A stretch of 64,000 bases of DNA from Chelativorans sp. J32 (GTDB lineage: Bacteria; Pseudomonadota; Alphaproteobacteria; Rhizobiales; Rhizobiaceae), in NCBI RefSeq assembly GCF_000518985.1, contig NZ_JAEQ01000003.1, positions 1 to 64,000 on the forward strand. Direction: 5' to 3'. Below the pieces are notes generated by a model. That model saw only the letters and a list, made by a program, of their open reading frames with translations, ran no database searches and had not been told where the DNA came from. Each line of letters begins with the position of its first letter. The stretch's first letter is position 1. The position numbers and the translations under genes are program-made. Positions 43,364 through 51,939 of the stretch are shown here, piece by piece.

Positions 43364-44616
43364 TCGTCGCACGCCTTGCCTTGCAATCCCTGCGCAACCG
43401 CTGGGCCACGGTGCTGCTGACGATCCTTGCGATCTCCGTCAGCGTCATGCTGCTGCTCGGTGTCGAAAAGGTGCGCAGCGGGGCAAGAGACAGCTTTGCC
43501 GGCACGGTGTCGGGCGCGGATCTGGTCATTGGCGCCCGGTCGGGTGCCATGCAGCTCCTCCTCTACTCGGTGTTCCGCATCGGCAACGCGTCCAACAATG
43601 TCACCTGGCGCAGCTACGAGGATATTGTTTCGCGCCCGGAAGTAGCCTGGGCAATACCGCTCTCCCTCGGAGACAGTCACCGTGGCTTTCGCGTCATCGG
43701 GACGACTCCGGATTACTTCGAGCACTTACGATATCGCGGCGGCCAAGCCTTAAAGTTTGCTGCAGGCGCACCCTTTGATGACCTCTTCGATGTCGTCCTG
43801 GGCTCGGACGTTGCGAGCCGGCTTGGCTATGCCATCGGGGACAAGATCATCATCGCGCACGGTGCGGGGTCCCTTGGGCCACGGCATGACGATCTTCCGT
43901 TTCGCGTCTCCGGCATTTTGGCGCGTACCGGCACGCCGGTGGACAAATCCCTCCATGTCAGTCTCAAGGCTATCGAGGCCATTCATGTCGACTGGCGGTC
44001 CGGTTCACGGATCCCGGGTCAAGTTACGCCGGCCGATCGTCTGCGGCAGATGTCCCTTCCGCCGAGGGCGATAACCGCGGCCATCATCGGCTTGAAGTCG
44101 CGCCTGCAAGTCATCGGATTTCAGCGCGTGGTGAACGAATACAGGGCCGAGCCCCTTTCAGCCGTCCTGCCCGGCGTAGCTTTACAGGAGATGTGGGGCC
44201 TGGTCGGCACCGCCGAGACCGCGTTGCTGGGCGTTTCTGCCATGGTCGTGGTGACATCGATGCTCGGATTGTCGGCAATGATATTGTCAACGCTCAACGA
44301 GCGACGTCGTGAGATCGCGATATTGCGCTCGCTAGGGGCGAGACCCGGCACGGTTGCGGGCCTTCTTGTCGGAGAGGCGACGCTGCTGACCGTGGCGGGA
44401 ATTGTGATCGGCTCGGCCTCGCTTTATGCGGTCCTGGTGGTGGCCCGCCCTCTGATTGACAGACGATTCGGCATCGACATCGGTGTTCAACCCCCTTCCA
44501 CGACCGATGCGCTGCTACTCCTGGCAATTTTTATCGGCGGAATGGCAGCAGGATTCCTGCCGGCCTATCGGGCCTACAGAATGTCCCTCGCAAATGGAAT
44601 GATGGTGAGAACATGA
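43360..44616 (+). CDS. FtsX/MacB-type ABC permease (Zrg operon)
   Basis: A 418-residue membrane protein: one N-terminal segment (TVLLTILAISVSVMLLLGVE), a periplasmic domain of about 230 residues, and a C-terminal FtsX domain with three segments (VSAMVVVTSMLGLSAMIL; ATLLTVAGIVIGSASLYAVL; LLLLAIFIGGMAAGFLPAYR) and the NERRREIAILRSLGARPG motif. It pairs with the ATPase at 42641. Its stop overlaps the ATG of the DUF3299 gene. Confidence 0.88.
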   Translation: MIVARLALQSLRNRWATVLLTILAISVSVMLLLGVEKVRSGARDSFAGTVSGADLVIGARSGAMQLLLYSVFRIGNASNNVTWRSYEDIVSRPEVAWAIPLSLGDSHRGFRVIGTTPDYFEHLRYRGGQALKFAAGAPFDDLFDVVLGSDVASRLGYAIGDKIIIAHGAGSLGPRHDDLPFRVSGILARTGTPVDKSLHVSLKAIEAIHVDWRSGSRIPGQVTPADRLRQMSLPPRAITAAIIGLKSRLQVIGFQRVVNEYRAEPLSAVLPGVALQEMWGLVGTAETALLGVSAMVVVTSMLGLSAMILSTLNERRREIAILRSLGARPGTVAGLLVGEATLLTVAGIVIGSASLYAVLVVARPLIDRRFGIDIGVQPPSTTDALLLLAIFIGGMAAGFLPAYRAYRMSLANGMMVRT

Positions 44617-45341
44617 AGACTCCCGGATTCTCCTTCGGCAACGCGAGATCAGTGTTCCACTGCATCACTCTCGCTCTGACTGTTTTGGGCCTTGGCTGCG
44701 GCGCGGCATTCAGTGAGCGCGCCACCCAGCTAACTTGGGAAATGCTGATCCCGCCGACAGAACCGCTGGCAAATTTCCTGGAAGATGTTCCCCTGGAGCA
44801 GCAGGAGGCGTTGCGAGATTTCAGTTACTGGAAAGGTTACCTGGCGCACGAGGCGGCCGAACAGCTTGCTGATCAGATCGACGAAGCCAAAAGGAGAGTC
44901 GACGCCAACAGGGAGAAATTTTCAAAGCAAGGCGTCGACATTGACGCGCTTTACGAACGATACCTGGACTGGGTTGGAGAGATTGAGAGGCGTGGAACCC
45001 TCACCGAGAAGAAGTTGGACGGCAAGCAGGTAGCCATCGCCGGTTATCTGCTGCCCCTGGATTTCAATCCAGGCGGGACGACCGAGTTCCTGCTTGTCCC
45101 CTATTTCGGTGCGTGCATCCACGAGCCGCCACCGCCGCCGAACCAGATAGTCTATGTAAAATCATCCGCTCCATTCGCGCTTACGAGTCTGTTTGAGGGC
45201 GTTATGATAACGGGCACAATGCGAGTACAGTCTGAAAAGAAAGACCTCTCCTTCGTAGACGGTTCGAGCGAGATTGCATTGGGCTACGTTTTGGAGGACG
45301 GAAACATCGAGCCCTATCAATACGGGGAAGCCGGGCAATAG
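44613..45341 (+). CDS. DUF3299 exported protein (Zrg operon)
   Basis: A 242-residue protein with an N-terminal hydrophobic export segment ending near GAAFS. A helical middle (about 65-130) follows, and then the conserved DUF3299 core: LDGKQVAIAGYLLPLDFN, TEFLLVPYFGACIHEPPPPP, ALTSLFEGVMITGTMRV. The Cys-His pair in GACIH suggests metal binding. It is the last gene of the DUF2796-ATPase-permease-DUF3299 operon, all overlapping or nearly so. Its role is unknown beyond linkage to Zrg-type systems. Confidence 0.85.
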   Translation: MKTPGFSFGNARSVFHCITLALTVLGLGCGAAFSERATQLTWEMLIPPTEPLANFLEDVPLEQQEALRDFSYWKGYLAHEAAEQLADQIDEAKRRVDANREKFSKQGVDIDALYERYLDWVGEIERRGTLTEKKLDGKQVAIAGYLLPLDFNPGGTTEFLLVPYFGACIHEPPPPPNQIVYVKSSAPFALTSLFEGVMITGTMRVQSEKKDLSFVDGSSEIALGYVLEDGNIEPYQYGEAGQ

Positions 45342-45367
45342 GCCAAGTCGTGCAGAGGGGGATTCTG

Positions 45368-45470
45368 GATCATTTCACTATTTCACGGAAACACTGAAAT
45401 GATCTAAGCCTTGTTCCTACGCATTCCCGACGGAAACCGGTCCCCACTTTTCCTGGAATTGCTCTAACCG
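45368..45470. repeat. palindromic intergenic repeat of rhizobial type
   Basis: The perfect 10-bp inverted repeat GATCATTTCA / TGAAATGATC (45368-45377 and 45395-45404) with a 17-nt loop is followed by GCATTCCCGACGG and CTTTTCCTGGAATTGCTCTA. I recall this combination from intergenic regions of Mesorhizobium-like genomes. It lies between the convergent DUF3299 and gspE genes and may help end both transcripts. No gene is recognised in the rest of 45471-45618. Confidence 0.6.
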
Positions 45471-45618
45471 CCTGGCCGCGGGTCAGAGGCTCGCACGAGC
45501 GGCGAACTGATGGTGTATCCACTTTCGACGTCTCTGCGCCGTCACCATCACGAGCTGCACCTTCCGGTCGCCAGCAAAAAGCATTCCGGTTACGCTTGCC
45601 GACTGACAGATGATGCGC

Positions 45619-47304
45619 TCAGCGAAACCCGGTGACCCTGAGCACCTCCGCCGGGGAGGTGAGACCTTGCCCTGCCTTCCTGGCGCCGTCATGCGACATC
45701 GTGCTCATGCCCCGCTGCAGCGCGAGCGCTTCGATCCTGGAGTGGTCTGCCCCTTGTGAAGCGAGCTCGGTGATAGCCTCATCGAAGACCAGGATCTCGA
45801 ACACTGCGATGCGGCCTCGATACCCCGTGCCGTTGCAACGGCCGCAGCCAACTGCGTTGAACACTTTCTGGCCTGGGGAGAACCCCACGGCCTGGTAGCG
45901 CAGGTCGGAGGAGAACGTCTCGGCCGAAAGAATTCCTTCCTGCTTGCAGTGATCGCAGAGCCTACGCAACAGGCGCTGGGAGATGATGCCGCGTACTGCG
46001 CCGACCAGCAGATAGGTCTCGACACCCAGGTCGCGCATACGGGTGAAGGCTGCCGCCGCGGTGTTCGCGTGGACGGTGGTGAGGACGAGGTGTCCGGTGA
46101 GCGCTGCCTGGACGGCGGCCCGCGCCGTCTCGCCGTCGCGTATCTCACCGACCAGAATCACGTCGGGATCCTGGCGCACGAACGTCCGGATCGCGGACGA
46201 GAAGGTGATGCCGATCGCCGGGTTGATCTGCGACTGCACGATGCCGGGAATCTGGTATTCGACGGGATCCTCGATGGTCACGATCTTGCGGCCGGGATCG
46301 TTGAGCTTCGAGAGGGCGGCCGCGAGCGTCGTCGTCTTGCCGCTGCCAGTCGGGCCAGCGACGGCGATCATTCCGTGGGTGTGCTCAAGGAGCCGGTTCA
46401 GCGTCCGCCGTTCTTCCTCATCCAGGCCCACGCCCGCGAAATCCAGCAGGACGCTGTCGCGGTGCAGGATGCGCATGACGACGGTCTCGCCATGGATGGA
46501 GGAGAGAGTGGCAACGCGCAGTTCGACTTCGCGGTCCCCGATGGGAAGGCGCATAGCACCATCCTGAGGCTTGCGGCGCTCGGTGATGTCGAGGCCGGCG
46601 AGAACCTTGATGCGCGACACGATCGCATCGGCTATTTCGTGCGGCGGCGCAGGCATGATCCGCAAGACGCCGTCGATGCGGAACCGCATCACGAGTCTTC
46701 CGCGCATCGGTTCCAGGTGGATGTCGGTCGCCCTCAGGTCGAGCGCGCGCCTGAAGATGTCGTCTACGACAACCACGACCGGCGCGCCGCTCGCGAGATC
46801 CCTAAGGCTTGCGATAGCCGCTTCGGAGGTTGCTCCTTCGCCGGTGGCCTGGGCAACGTCCTGGGTGCCGGAAAGGCGTTCCAGGCAGGATTCCAGATCG
46901 GGTGCGGGAACCACGCAGACCTCAGCGTCACCGTCGAGAACGGATCGCAGCGCCTCTATCGGGTCCGCATCTCCGGGGTGGAGAACCCCTATGACCGCGC
47001 TCCCGTCCGGTGCCGTGAGCGGCGCGATCCAGTTCTCCGCAAGAAATCGGTTTGAGAGATTCTGCGCGACGGGCCTGTAGTCCGCGAGCTGCTGCCGGTC
47101 CAGAAGTCGCACGCCATAATAGGACGACAGGAAGCCTGCGAGAGCATCGGCGTCGACGATCTGCGCTTCGATCAGGCGGTGCAGGTCGGAGGCTCGCGAG
47201 GCCGTAGCTTCACCGAAAAGGCTCCGTATAGCCTCGCGGCTCGCCAGACCGGCATCCGCCATGGACGACAAGAGTGAGTGAATTTCTGTATGCTGTAGGT
47301 TCAT
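45619..47304 (-). CDS. gspE: type II secretion ATPase GspE
   Basis: A 561-residue cytoplasmic ATPase that powers pseudopilus assembly. It has an N-terminal MshEN-like domain (about 40-150), then DIHLEPMRGRLVMRFRIDG (Asp box region), Walker A VAGPTGSGKTTTLAA, IVTIEDPVEYQIPG, Walker B VILVGEIRDGETA, the LTTVHAN His box and a zinc tetracysteine motif (CDHC ... CGRC). The gene is alone on the minus strand, apart from gspDOK and divergent from gspL-J. Operator copy 8 lies in the divergent region and points toward this gene. A small upstream frame overlaps its ATG. Confidence 0.94.
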   Translation of the reverse strand: MNLQHTEIHSLLSSMADAGLASREAIRSLFGEATASRASDLHRLIEAQIVDADALAGFLSSYYGVRLLDRQQLADYRPVAQNLSNRFLAENWIAPLTAPDGSAVIGVLHPGDADPIEALRSVLDGDAEVCVVPAPDLESCLERLSGTQDVAQATGEGATSEAAIASLRDLASGAPVVVVVDDIFRRALDLRATDIHLEPMRGRLVMRFRIDGVLRIMPAPPHEIADAIVSRIKVLAGLDITERRKPQDGAMRLPIGDREVELRVATLSSIHGETVVMRILHRDSVLLDFAGVGLDEEERRTLNRLLEHTHGMIAVAGPTGSGKTTTLAAALSKLNDPGRKIVTIEDPVEYQIPGIVQSQINPAIGITFSSAIRTFVRQDPDVILVGEIRDGETARAAVQAALTGHLVLTTVHANTAAAAFTRMRDLGVETYLLVGAVRGIISQRLLRRLCDHCKQEGILSAETFSSDLRYQAVGFSPGQKVFNAVGCGRCNGTGYRGRIAVFEILVFDEAITELASQGADHSRIEALALQRGMSTMSHDGARKAGQGLTSPAEVLRVTGFR

Positions 47305-47513
47305 CGAATGTATCTGTCGGAGTTGACCCTGAGCACAATGGATGCCGGCTTGCGTATGCCAACTCCGGCTATGGGTTCAACGCGCAAAGCGGTCTGCCTG
47401 ATGTGACGTTCAGCCACCGGCGGTTCCTTCGAAAGCTGCTCCAGAGCAGAAGGCAGTGCTGTATAGTTGTCAAGCGCCACTGCCCTTCTCTTGGCGTCGC
47501 CGAGCAGCATCAT
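47301..47513 (-). CDS. small hypothetical frame upstream of gspE
   Basis: A 70-codon frame (MMLLGDAKRRAVALDNYTAL, then VAERHIRQTALRVEP, ending NSDRYIR) whose TGA overlaps the gspE ATG (ATGA), a sign of translational coupling. No domain is recognised and the ribosome-binding site is poor (GAGCCAG). It could be a short leader peptide or a decayed gene end whose stop happens to touch gspE. Confidence 0.35.
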   Translation of the reverse strand: MMLLGDAKRRAVALDNYTALPSALEQLSKEPPVAERHIRQTALRVEPIAGVGIRKPASIVLRVNSDRYIR

Positions 47514-47589
47514 CTGGCTCACGCTCGGCTCCCCCACCCCCGCACGCGGCGCATCTGCGTGCCTGCCGTATCGTTCAGATCCTGCTATA

Positions 47590-47643
47590 ATCCACAAAAT
47601 GGGCAATTTGTCCACATTTCTAACTGAGGGACTTGTCCGACAA
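47590..47643 (-). promoter_or_regulatory. composite operator in the gspE/gspL divergent region (copy 8)
   Basis: Operator 47590-47614 reads ATCCACAAAATGG followed by GCAATTTGTCCA on the plus strand. In the orientation used by the other copies it belongs to a minus-strand promoter: -35 TTGTCG (47638-47643), 17-bp spacer, -10 GAAATG (47615-47620), directly abutting the operator. That promoter would serve gspE. A perfect TATAAT (47586-47591) on the plus strand overlaps the operator and could serve gspL-J, but has no good -35. Confidence 0.62.
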
Positions 47644-47719
47644 TTGCCGATGTGATTTGTTTTCACGCGGCAACGGACTCCGGACCCTGTGCCGGCTTCC
47701 GCTCTAAGGTTTGACCGGA

Positions 47720-48787
47720 ATGGCTTCTCATTTCACCGCGGCGATCCGCGGCATGGATGACTGGATCGCGGGACCGGCCTCCCTGCTGGATGAATTCGTG
47801 CGCGCCAAATCCAGCGGCGTGGTTGCGCGGGTCGCGGACGACGACGGGAGCGCGCTTGAAATCGAGCAGGCGACCGGCCGAAAGCCGTCAGCACCCCTGT
47901 TGGTACCGATTTCTCCGGACATGCAGGCGTCGGGCGCACTGCGCACCGCGTTGAATGGAAAGACGGTCCTTCTCGGCATCCCGGCGCGCTGGGTTATCGC
48001 GCGCCGGATCGAAATGCCGATAGAGGCTGCCAGCCACCTCGAAGGCATCGTCGCGTCGCGGATGGGCGCGCTTTCGCCATTGCCTGCTTCCGATATCTAT
48101 TTCGGCCACAGGGTCCTCGGGATCAGCCGTGAGGCGCGGCAGATCACCGTCGCCGTCGCGATCGTTGCGAAGTCGCGTGTCGCTGCTGCCTTGGCCTGCC
48201 TGAACGCGGCCGAGGCCCGCCAGGTCGTGATCTCGGCGCCGTTTCCGGAAGGGGAGGCCGTGCAAGTATCGACACAGCGGCAGCGGGTCGCCAGCACGCG
48301 CGGCCGTATAAAGTTCGTCCTTGCCGGAGTTCTGGGCGTAAGCCTGGTCGCTGCAGTCACGGCTCTGGCGGCGCGGCCGATGGTCCAGAACAGCTATGCC
48401 GAGCGCCGCGCCGCCGTGGAGATCCGGGCCGAGAAGGCGCGCCAGGCAATCGCGCTGGCGGCGACTCCGGACAAGGCTGATACAGCGCCGGAGCAGGAGG
48501 CTCTGAATATCAAGGACGACGCGATAAGCGCGCTGGGAGCATTGGACGACCTGGCTGAGGCTTTGCCGACGCATTCCTATGCCATCGAGGTGTCCTTCGC
48601 CAATGGCCGCATGCGTCTCTCGGGCCGGACCATGGATTTACCCGAAGTGCTGACTGCGCTGGAATCGTCGGGTCGCTTCGAAGACAGCAAGCTTGTCGGA
48701 CCGGCCCTCCGCGGGGAGGATGGCGTTACCTCGGAGTTCGAGATCGACACCCGCCCGCTCATCCGCACGGGAGGTTCGCTGCGATGA
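47720..48787 (+). CDS. gspL: type II secretion inner-membrane protein GspL
   Basis: A 355-residue bitopic protein. The cytoplasmic actin-like part (about 1-190) contains LLGIPARWVIARRIEMPIEA and ISREARQITVAVAIVAKSRV; one membrane segment follows (FVLAGVLGVSLVAAVTALAA, about 200-220), then a coiled coil and a ferredoxin-like periplasmic domain. GspL recruits the GspE ATPase to the membrane. ATG 47720 is preferred over a TTG at 47711. First gene of the eight-gene plus-strand operon. Confidence 0.82.
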   Translation: MASHFTAAIRGMDDWIAGPASLLDEFVRAKSSGVVARVADDDGSALEIEQATGRKPSAPLLVPISPDMQASGALRTALNGKTVLLGIPARWVIARRIEMPIEAASHLEGIVASRMGALSPLPASDIYFGHRVLGISREARQITVAVAIVAKSRVAAALACLNAAEARQVVISAPFPEGEAVQVSTQRQRVASTRGRIKFVLAGVLGVSLVAAVTALAARPMVQNSYAERRAAVEIRAEKARQAIALAATPDKADTAPEQEALNIKDDAISALGALDDLAEALPTHSYAIEVSFANGRMRLSGRTMDLPEVLTALESSGRFEDSKLVGPALRGEDGVTSEFEIDTRPLIRTGGSLR

Positions 48788-49392
48788 GGACGACACCGCT
48801 GTGGCGCGACACGCGGCTTCAATCGCTGGTCGTCATGGCCCTGCTGGTCGTCGGAGCGCTTGTACTCGTTGCTGATACGCTGCTGTCCTGGCGCGCGGAG
48901 GTGAGGGCGCTGGCGCTCTATGAGGAACGTACCGCCTTGCTCGAAAGCAGGGCGTCCACTTCCCCGGTTCCCCAAGGGACGGACCAGGCTCTGGCCGGCG
49001 AGGGCAAGATTCTTCTCGATGCGCAAACCAGCGGGCTCGTCTCGGCTGAATTCCAGCGTCTGCTCTCCAATCGCGTGGAAAGCGTGGGTGCCGTTATCCA
49101 GCGCGTCGATGTTCCCGCAGACGGTCAGGGCGCCGATATAGGCGATCCTCAGTTGGAGTCTTTAGAGCGCATTCGTTTGACTGCCGATATCGAGGTTATG
49201 GAGCAATCGCTGCCCGATCTCATGTATGCCATCGAGGCAGGTTCGCCCGTCATGGTGGTCGATAGCTTCAGGCTTCGGTTGAACCGAAAGGTCGATCTGT
49301 TGTGGGGAGATCAGACCTCGAGTTCCATGGATCGACCGCTGTCGCTGAACGTCACGTTGTCGGCCTTCTGGGAGAAGGGGCCACAGTCATGA
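48784..49392 (+). CDS. gspM: type II secretion protein GspM
   Basis: A 202-residue protein with one N-terminal membrane segment (SLVVMALLVVGALVLVADTL), a coiled coil (VRALALYEERTALLES) and a ferredoxin-like periplasmic domain (VESVGAVIQRVDVPADGQ, then TADIEVMEQSLPDLMYAIEA). It partners GspL in the inner-membrane platform. Its start overlaps the gspL stop and its stop overlaps the next gene. Confidence 0.8.
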   Translation: MRTTPLWRDTRLQSLVVMALLVVGALVLVADTLLSWRAEVRALALYEERTALLESRASTSPVPQGTDQALAGEGKILLDAQTSGLVSAEFQRLLSNRVESVGAVIQRVDVPADGQGADIGDPQLESLERIRLTADIEVMEQSLPDLMYAIEAGSPVMVVDSFRLRLNRKVDLLWGDQTSSSMDRPLSLNVTLSAFWEKGPQS

Positions 49393-49922
49393 TGACCACG
49401 CTGCGCGTGACAATGATGCTCGCCGCCATCGCGGCCTCTTCGAGCCTGTCTTTTGGCATGGAAACGCTATCGGTCAGAGAACGCCCGCTGAGCGACTATG
49501 CGGCGCTTCGGGATCGGCCCCTGTTCTCGCCGGACCGGAGTGCTCCGGTCGCGTTCGTTGCCGCCGAGCCGGAACCTGTCGTCGTGCAGCCCGAGCCGGA
49601 ACCTGAGCCGCCGCCGCCTGCCGCGGCGCCCGATTGGCAATTGGTTGGCATCGTGCGGTCGTCGAAGCTCAACAGCGCGACCTTCACAGCCCCGACCGAG
49701 ATAGCGGCATTCACGCTGCGCACGGGGGAGAGCCGCGAAGGTTGGACCCTGACGGCAGTCGGCCAGTTTGAAGTCAAGCTCGATGGAGCGGGAGGACGCG
49801 CCTCGCTGCGTTTTTCCGATCAGGGAGGCGGTGAACAAATGTTTCCGCCGGAGCAGCCGATGAACATGGATTCCGGGGTTGATCCATATGAAGCAGGCAA
49901 TGATTATTTGCCCGGGGGTTGA
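49389..49922 (+). CDS. GspC/GspN-like type II secretion protein
   Basis: A 177-residue protein with an N-terminal export or anchor segment and a Pro/Glu-rich linker (PEPVVVQPEPEPEPPPPA). A small beta domain like the homology region of GspC follows: WQLVGIVRSSKLNSATFTAP, then FTLRTGESREGWTLTAVGQF. In GspC this domain touches the secretin. No PDZ or coiled-coil C-terminus is present. It overlaps gspM by four bases. Whether it is best named GspC or GspN is unclear. Confidence 0.72.
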   Translation: MMTTLRVTMMLAAIAASSSLSFGMETLSVRERPLSDYAALRDRPLFSPDRSAPVAFVAAEPEPVVVQPEPEPEPPPPAAAPDWQLVGIVRSSKLNSATFTAPTEIAAFTLRTGESREGWTLTAVGQFEVKLDGAGGRASLRFSDQGGGEQMFPPEQPMNMDSGVDPYEAGNDYLPGG

Positions 49923-49964
49923 ACAAATCGAGCGGTCGCACCTTCCGAGGCACCGGCAGAGATT

Positions 49965-50270
49965 TTGATGGAGGGATTTCCTCACAGACGCAGATCGGGA
50001 ACGAACTCTCCAGTGGATCGGCCTCGCCCGTTTCGGGAGTGTGAACTGCTCACGAACATGACAAACGATCCATGCGTTGATGTTTCCGATCTGGCATTTG
50101 CGTGCGCGAGTCTGCATCGTTACGCCAGGGTGGACACCCATTTCGGATATGATTTCGCCAAGGAACCGCTAGGGGTAAAGATCCGACCTCGCGATTGGCG
50201 CATGTTCGGACGCAGAACGTTGCAACAACGCGATGTCGCGCTTGCATCCGAACGACGGGCGTACAGATAG
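49965..50270 (+). CDS. hypothetical frame between the GspC/N-like gene and gspF
   Basis: A possible 101-residue protein (starts MMEGFPHRRRSG, ends ALASERRAYR) in a 361-bp gap inside an otherwise tightly packed operon. No domain, signal peptide or membrane segment is seen, and the start has only weak purines upstream. It may be non-coding; the gap may instead hold a second promoter for gspF-J. Confidence 0.3.
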   Translation: MMEGFPHRRRSGTNSPVDRPRPFRECELLTNMTNDPCVDVSDLAFACASLHRYARVDTHFGYDFAKEPLGVKIRPRDWRMFGRRTLQQRDVALASERRAYR

Positions 50271-50283
50271 AAAGTTCGGCTCC

Positions 50284-51492
50284 ATGGGCTCAACGGCATT
50301 CGCATACAAGGCTTTGAACGGCGAGGGGCGTATCGAACTCGGGCGGATAGATGCGTCTGATTCCGACGATGCCGTCCAGAAGCTCGGGGCGCGCGGGCTG
50401 ATCCCGGTAAGTGTCGAAGAGAGCGGGCAGTCCGCATCGCGCGCACCGCTGTTTTCGACACGTATACCGGCGGCGCAGGTCACGCGGCTGCTCTCCGACC
50501 TGTCGATCATGCTGAATGCGGGGATCCGGATCGACGAAGCGCTGGCGATCATGGAAAAGGAATTCGACAGCGGCAGGCTTCAGCCCGTCGTTGCCGGCAT
50601 TCGCACCGACCTGGCGTCGGGCGAGTCATTCTCCAGCGCGCTGGAAGCCTGGCCTGCTCTGTTCCCGACGTTCCAGGTCGCCATGGTTCGTGTCGCGGAG
50701 AGCTCCGGCAAGTTGCCCACCCTCCTGTCGCGCATCGTCCAGGAGCGCCAGCATTTCGAGGCATTGCAGACCAAGGTCAGCGAGGCGCTGCGGTATCCGG
50801 CAGTCCTGTTTGCCGGCACGGTCTGCGTACTGGTCTTCTTCCTGGTGGGGGTCGTTCCTCAGTTCGAACCGATGATCATGCAGAGCGGCAAGGAGGACAC
50901 GCTTATGGTGGTGATGTTCGCGGTCTCGAATTTCCTGCGCGCCCACGGACTGGTCCTTTTGCTTGCGGCTTCGCTACTCGTTTTGCTGGGATTGGTGGCG
51001 GCGCGGCGAGGCCTTCTTTCGGCATGGCTCTGGGGTTTCGCCAAAAAACTTCCGCTTCTGTCGGAGATACCGGGAAGCTATCGGACGGGGCGCTTTGCCC
51101 GTCTCCTGGGCATCATGGTCGAAACGGGCGTGGCGGTTCCTGTGGCCTTCAAGCTCATCAGCGATACCATCGACCACGGCGAGGTTGCCCGGGCACGCGC
51201 GCAGCAGGCCTCCGACGCGCTGAGGCAGGGAAATAGGCTTGGCCATGCGCTCGAGATTCTTCAGCTTCCCCCGCTGGCGGTGCGCATGTTGAGGCTCGGC
51301 GAGCAAAGTGGCGAACTCGCGGGGCTGGCCTATCGTGTCGCCGACTTCTATGAAGTGCGGCTGGAGCGTTCGCTGGCCCGTATCGTCGGGCTTGTCGGCC
51401 CTGCGGCGGTCGCAACGATCAGTGTCTTGATCGGTGGTATGATCGTGTCTATCATGTCTACTCTTATGTCCTTCAACGACATGGTCCGATAG
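50284..51492 (+). CDS. gspF: type II secretion inner-membrane protein GspF
   Basis: A 402-residue polytopic platform protein. An N-terminal segment (FAYKALNGEGRIELGRIDAS) is followed by two repeated GspF domains. The first has VARLLSDLS-like QVTRLLSDLSIMLNAGIRID and the second GRFARLLGIMVETGVAVPVA. Three membrane segments lie near 185-205, 225-250 and at the C-terminus (VATISVLIGGMIVSIMSTLM). ATG 50284 is chosen because the family starts near FAYKAL; the ribosome-binding site is weak. Confidence 0.9.
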   Translation: MGSTAFAYKALNGEGRIELGRIDASDSDDAVQKLGARGLIPVSVEESGQSASRAPLFSTRIPAAQVTRLLSDLSIMLNAGIRIDEALAIMEKEFDSGRLQPVVAGIRTDLASGESFSSALEAWPALFPTFQVAMVRVAESSGKLPTLLSRIVQERQHFEALQTKVSEALRYPAVLFAGTVCVLVFFLVGVVPQFEPMIMQSGKEDTLMVVMFAVSNFLRAHGLVLLLAASLLVLLGLVAARRGLLSAWLWGFAKKLPLLSEIPGSYRTGRFARLLGIMVETGVAVPVAFKLISDTIDHGEVARARAQQASDALRQGNRLGHALEILQLPPLAVRMLRLGEQSGELAGLAYRVADFYEVRLERSLARIVGLVGPAAVATISVLIGGMIVSIMSTLMSFNDMVR

Positions 51493-51501
51493 GAGCGCTG
51501 G

Positions 51502-51939
51502 TTGCAGAGCGTACATTTCGCATCCGGTCCCGACCTCATGCAGCGCAAGCGTACCCGGCGCCGCAGGGCGGGCTTTACGCTGATCGAGATGCTGGTCGTG
51601 CTGGCCATCATCGGCCTGATCTCGGCGCTCGTCGGTCCTCGTGTTCTCGCGCAATTGTCCGACTCGCGCGAGCGCGCGGCGAAGCTTCAGATCGAGGCGT
51701 TTTCGAGCGCGCTCGACATCTTCTACATCGATGTCGGCCGTTATCCGGTGCAGGCCGAGGGCCTGGGAGCCCTCGTGCGTAAGCCTTCGACCATCCAAGT
51801 CTGGAACGGGCCATACCTTCGCGGCGAGAACGTCCCGCTCGATCCGTGGGGCAATGAATACAAATATGTGAGCGACGGAAAGACGTTCAGCATTACCACC
51901 GAAGGGCCTGGTGGTTCCAATGTGTCGGGCCAGCCCTAG
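51502..51939 (+). CDS. gspG: type II secretion major pseudopilin GspG
   Basis: The main subunit of the pseudopilus. A basic leader ends at G, cleaved before FTLIEMLVVLAIIGLISALV. The C-terminal part has the conserved ALDIFYIDVGRYPVQAEGLG and GPYLRGENVPLDPWGNEYKY typical of GspG with its calcium site. TTG 51502 has AGGAG six bases upstream overlapping the gspF stop, giving 145 residues; an ATG at 51538 would give a leader of normal length but has no ribosome-binding site. Confidence 0.92.
   Translation: MQSVHFASGPDLMQRKRTRRRRAGFTLIEMLVVLAIIGLISALVGPRVLAQLSDSRERAAKLQIEAFSSALDIFYIDVGRYPVQAEGLGALVRKPSTIQVWNGPYLRGENVPLDPWGNEYKYVSDGKTFSITTEGPGGSNVSGQP

Noticed and set aside
47585-47591. Rightward TATAAT as the proven promoter of gspL-J
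   Set aside because: The hexamer is perfect but has no acceptable -35 at 16-18 bp, and the operator orientation points leftward; kept only as a possibility.
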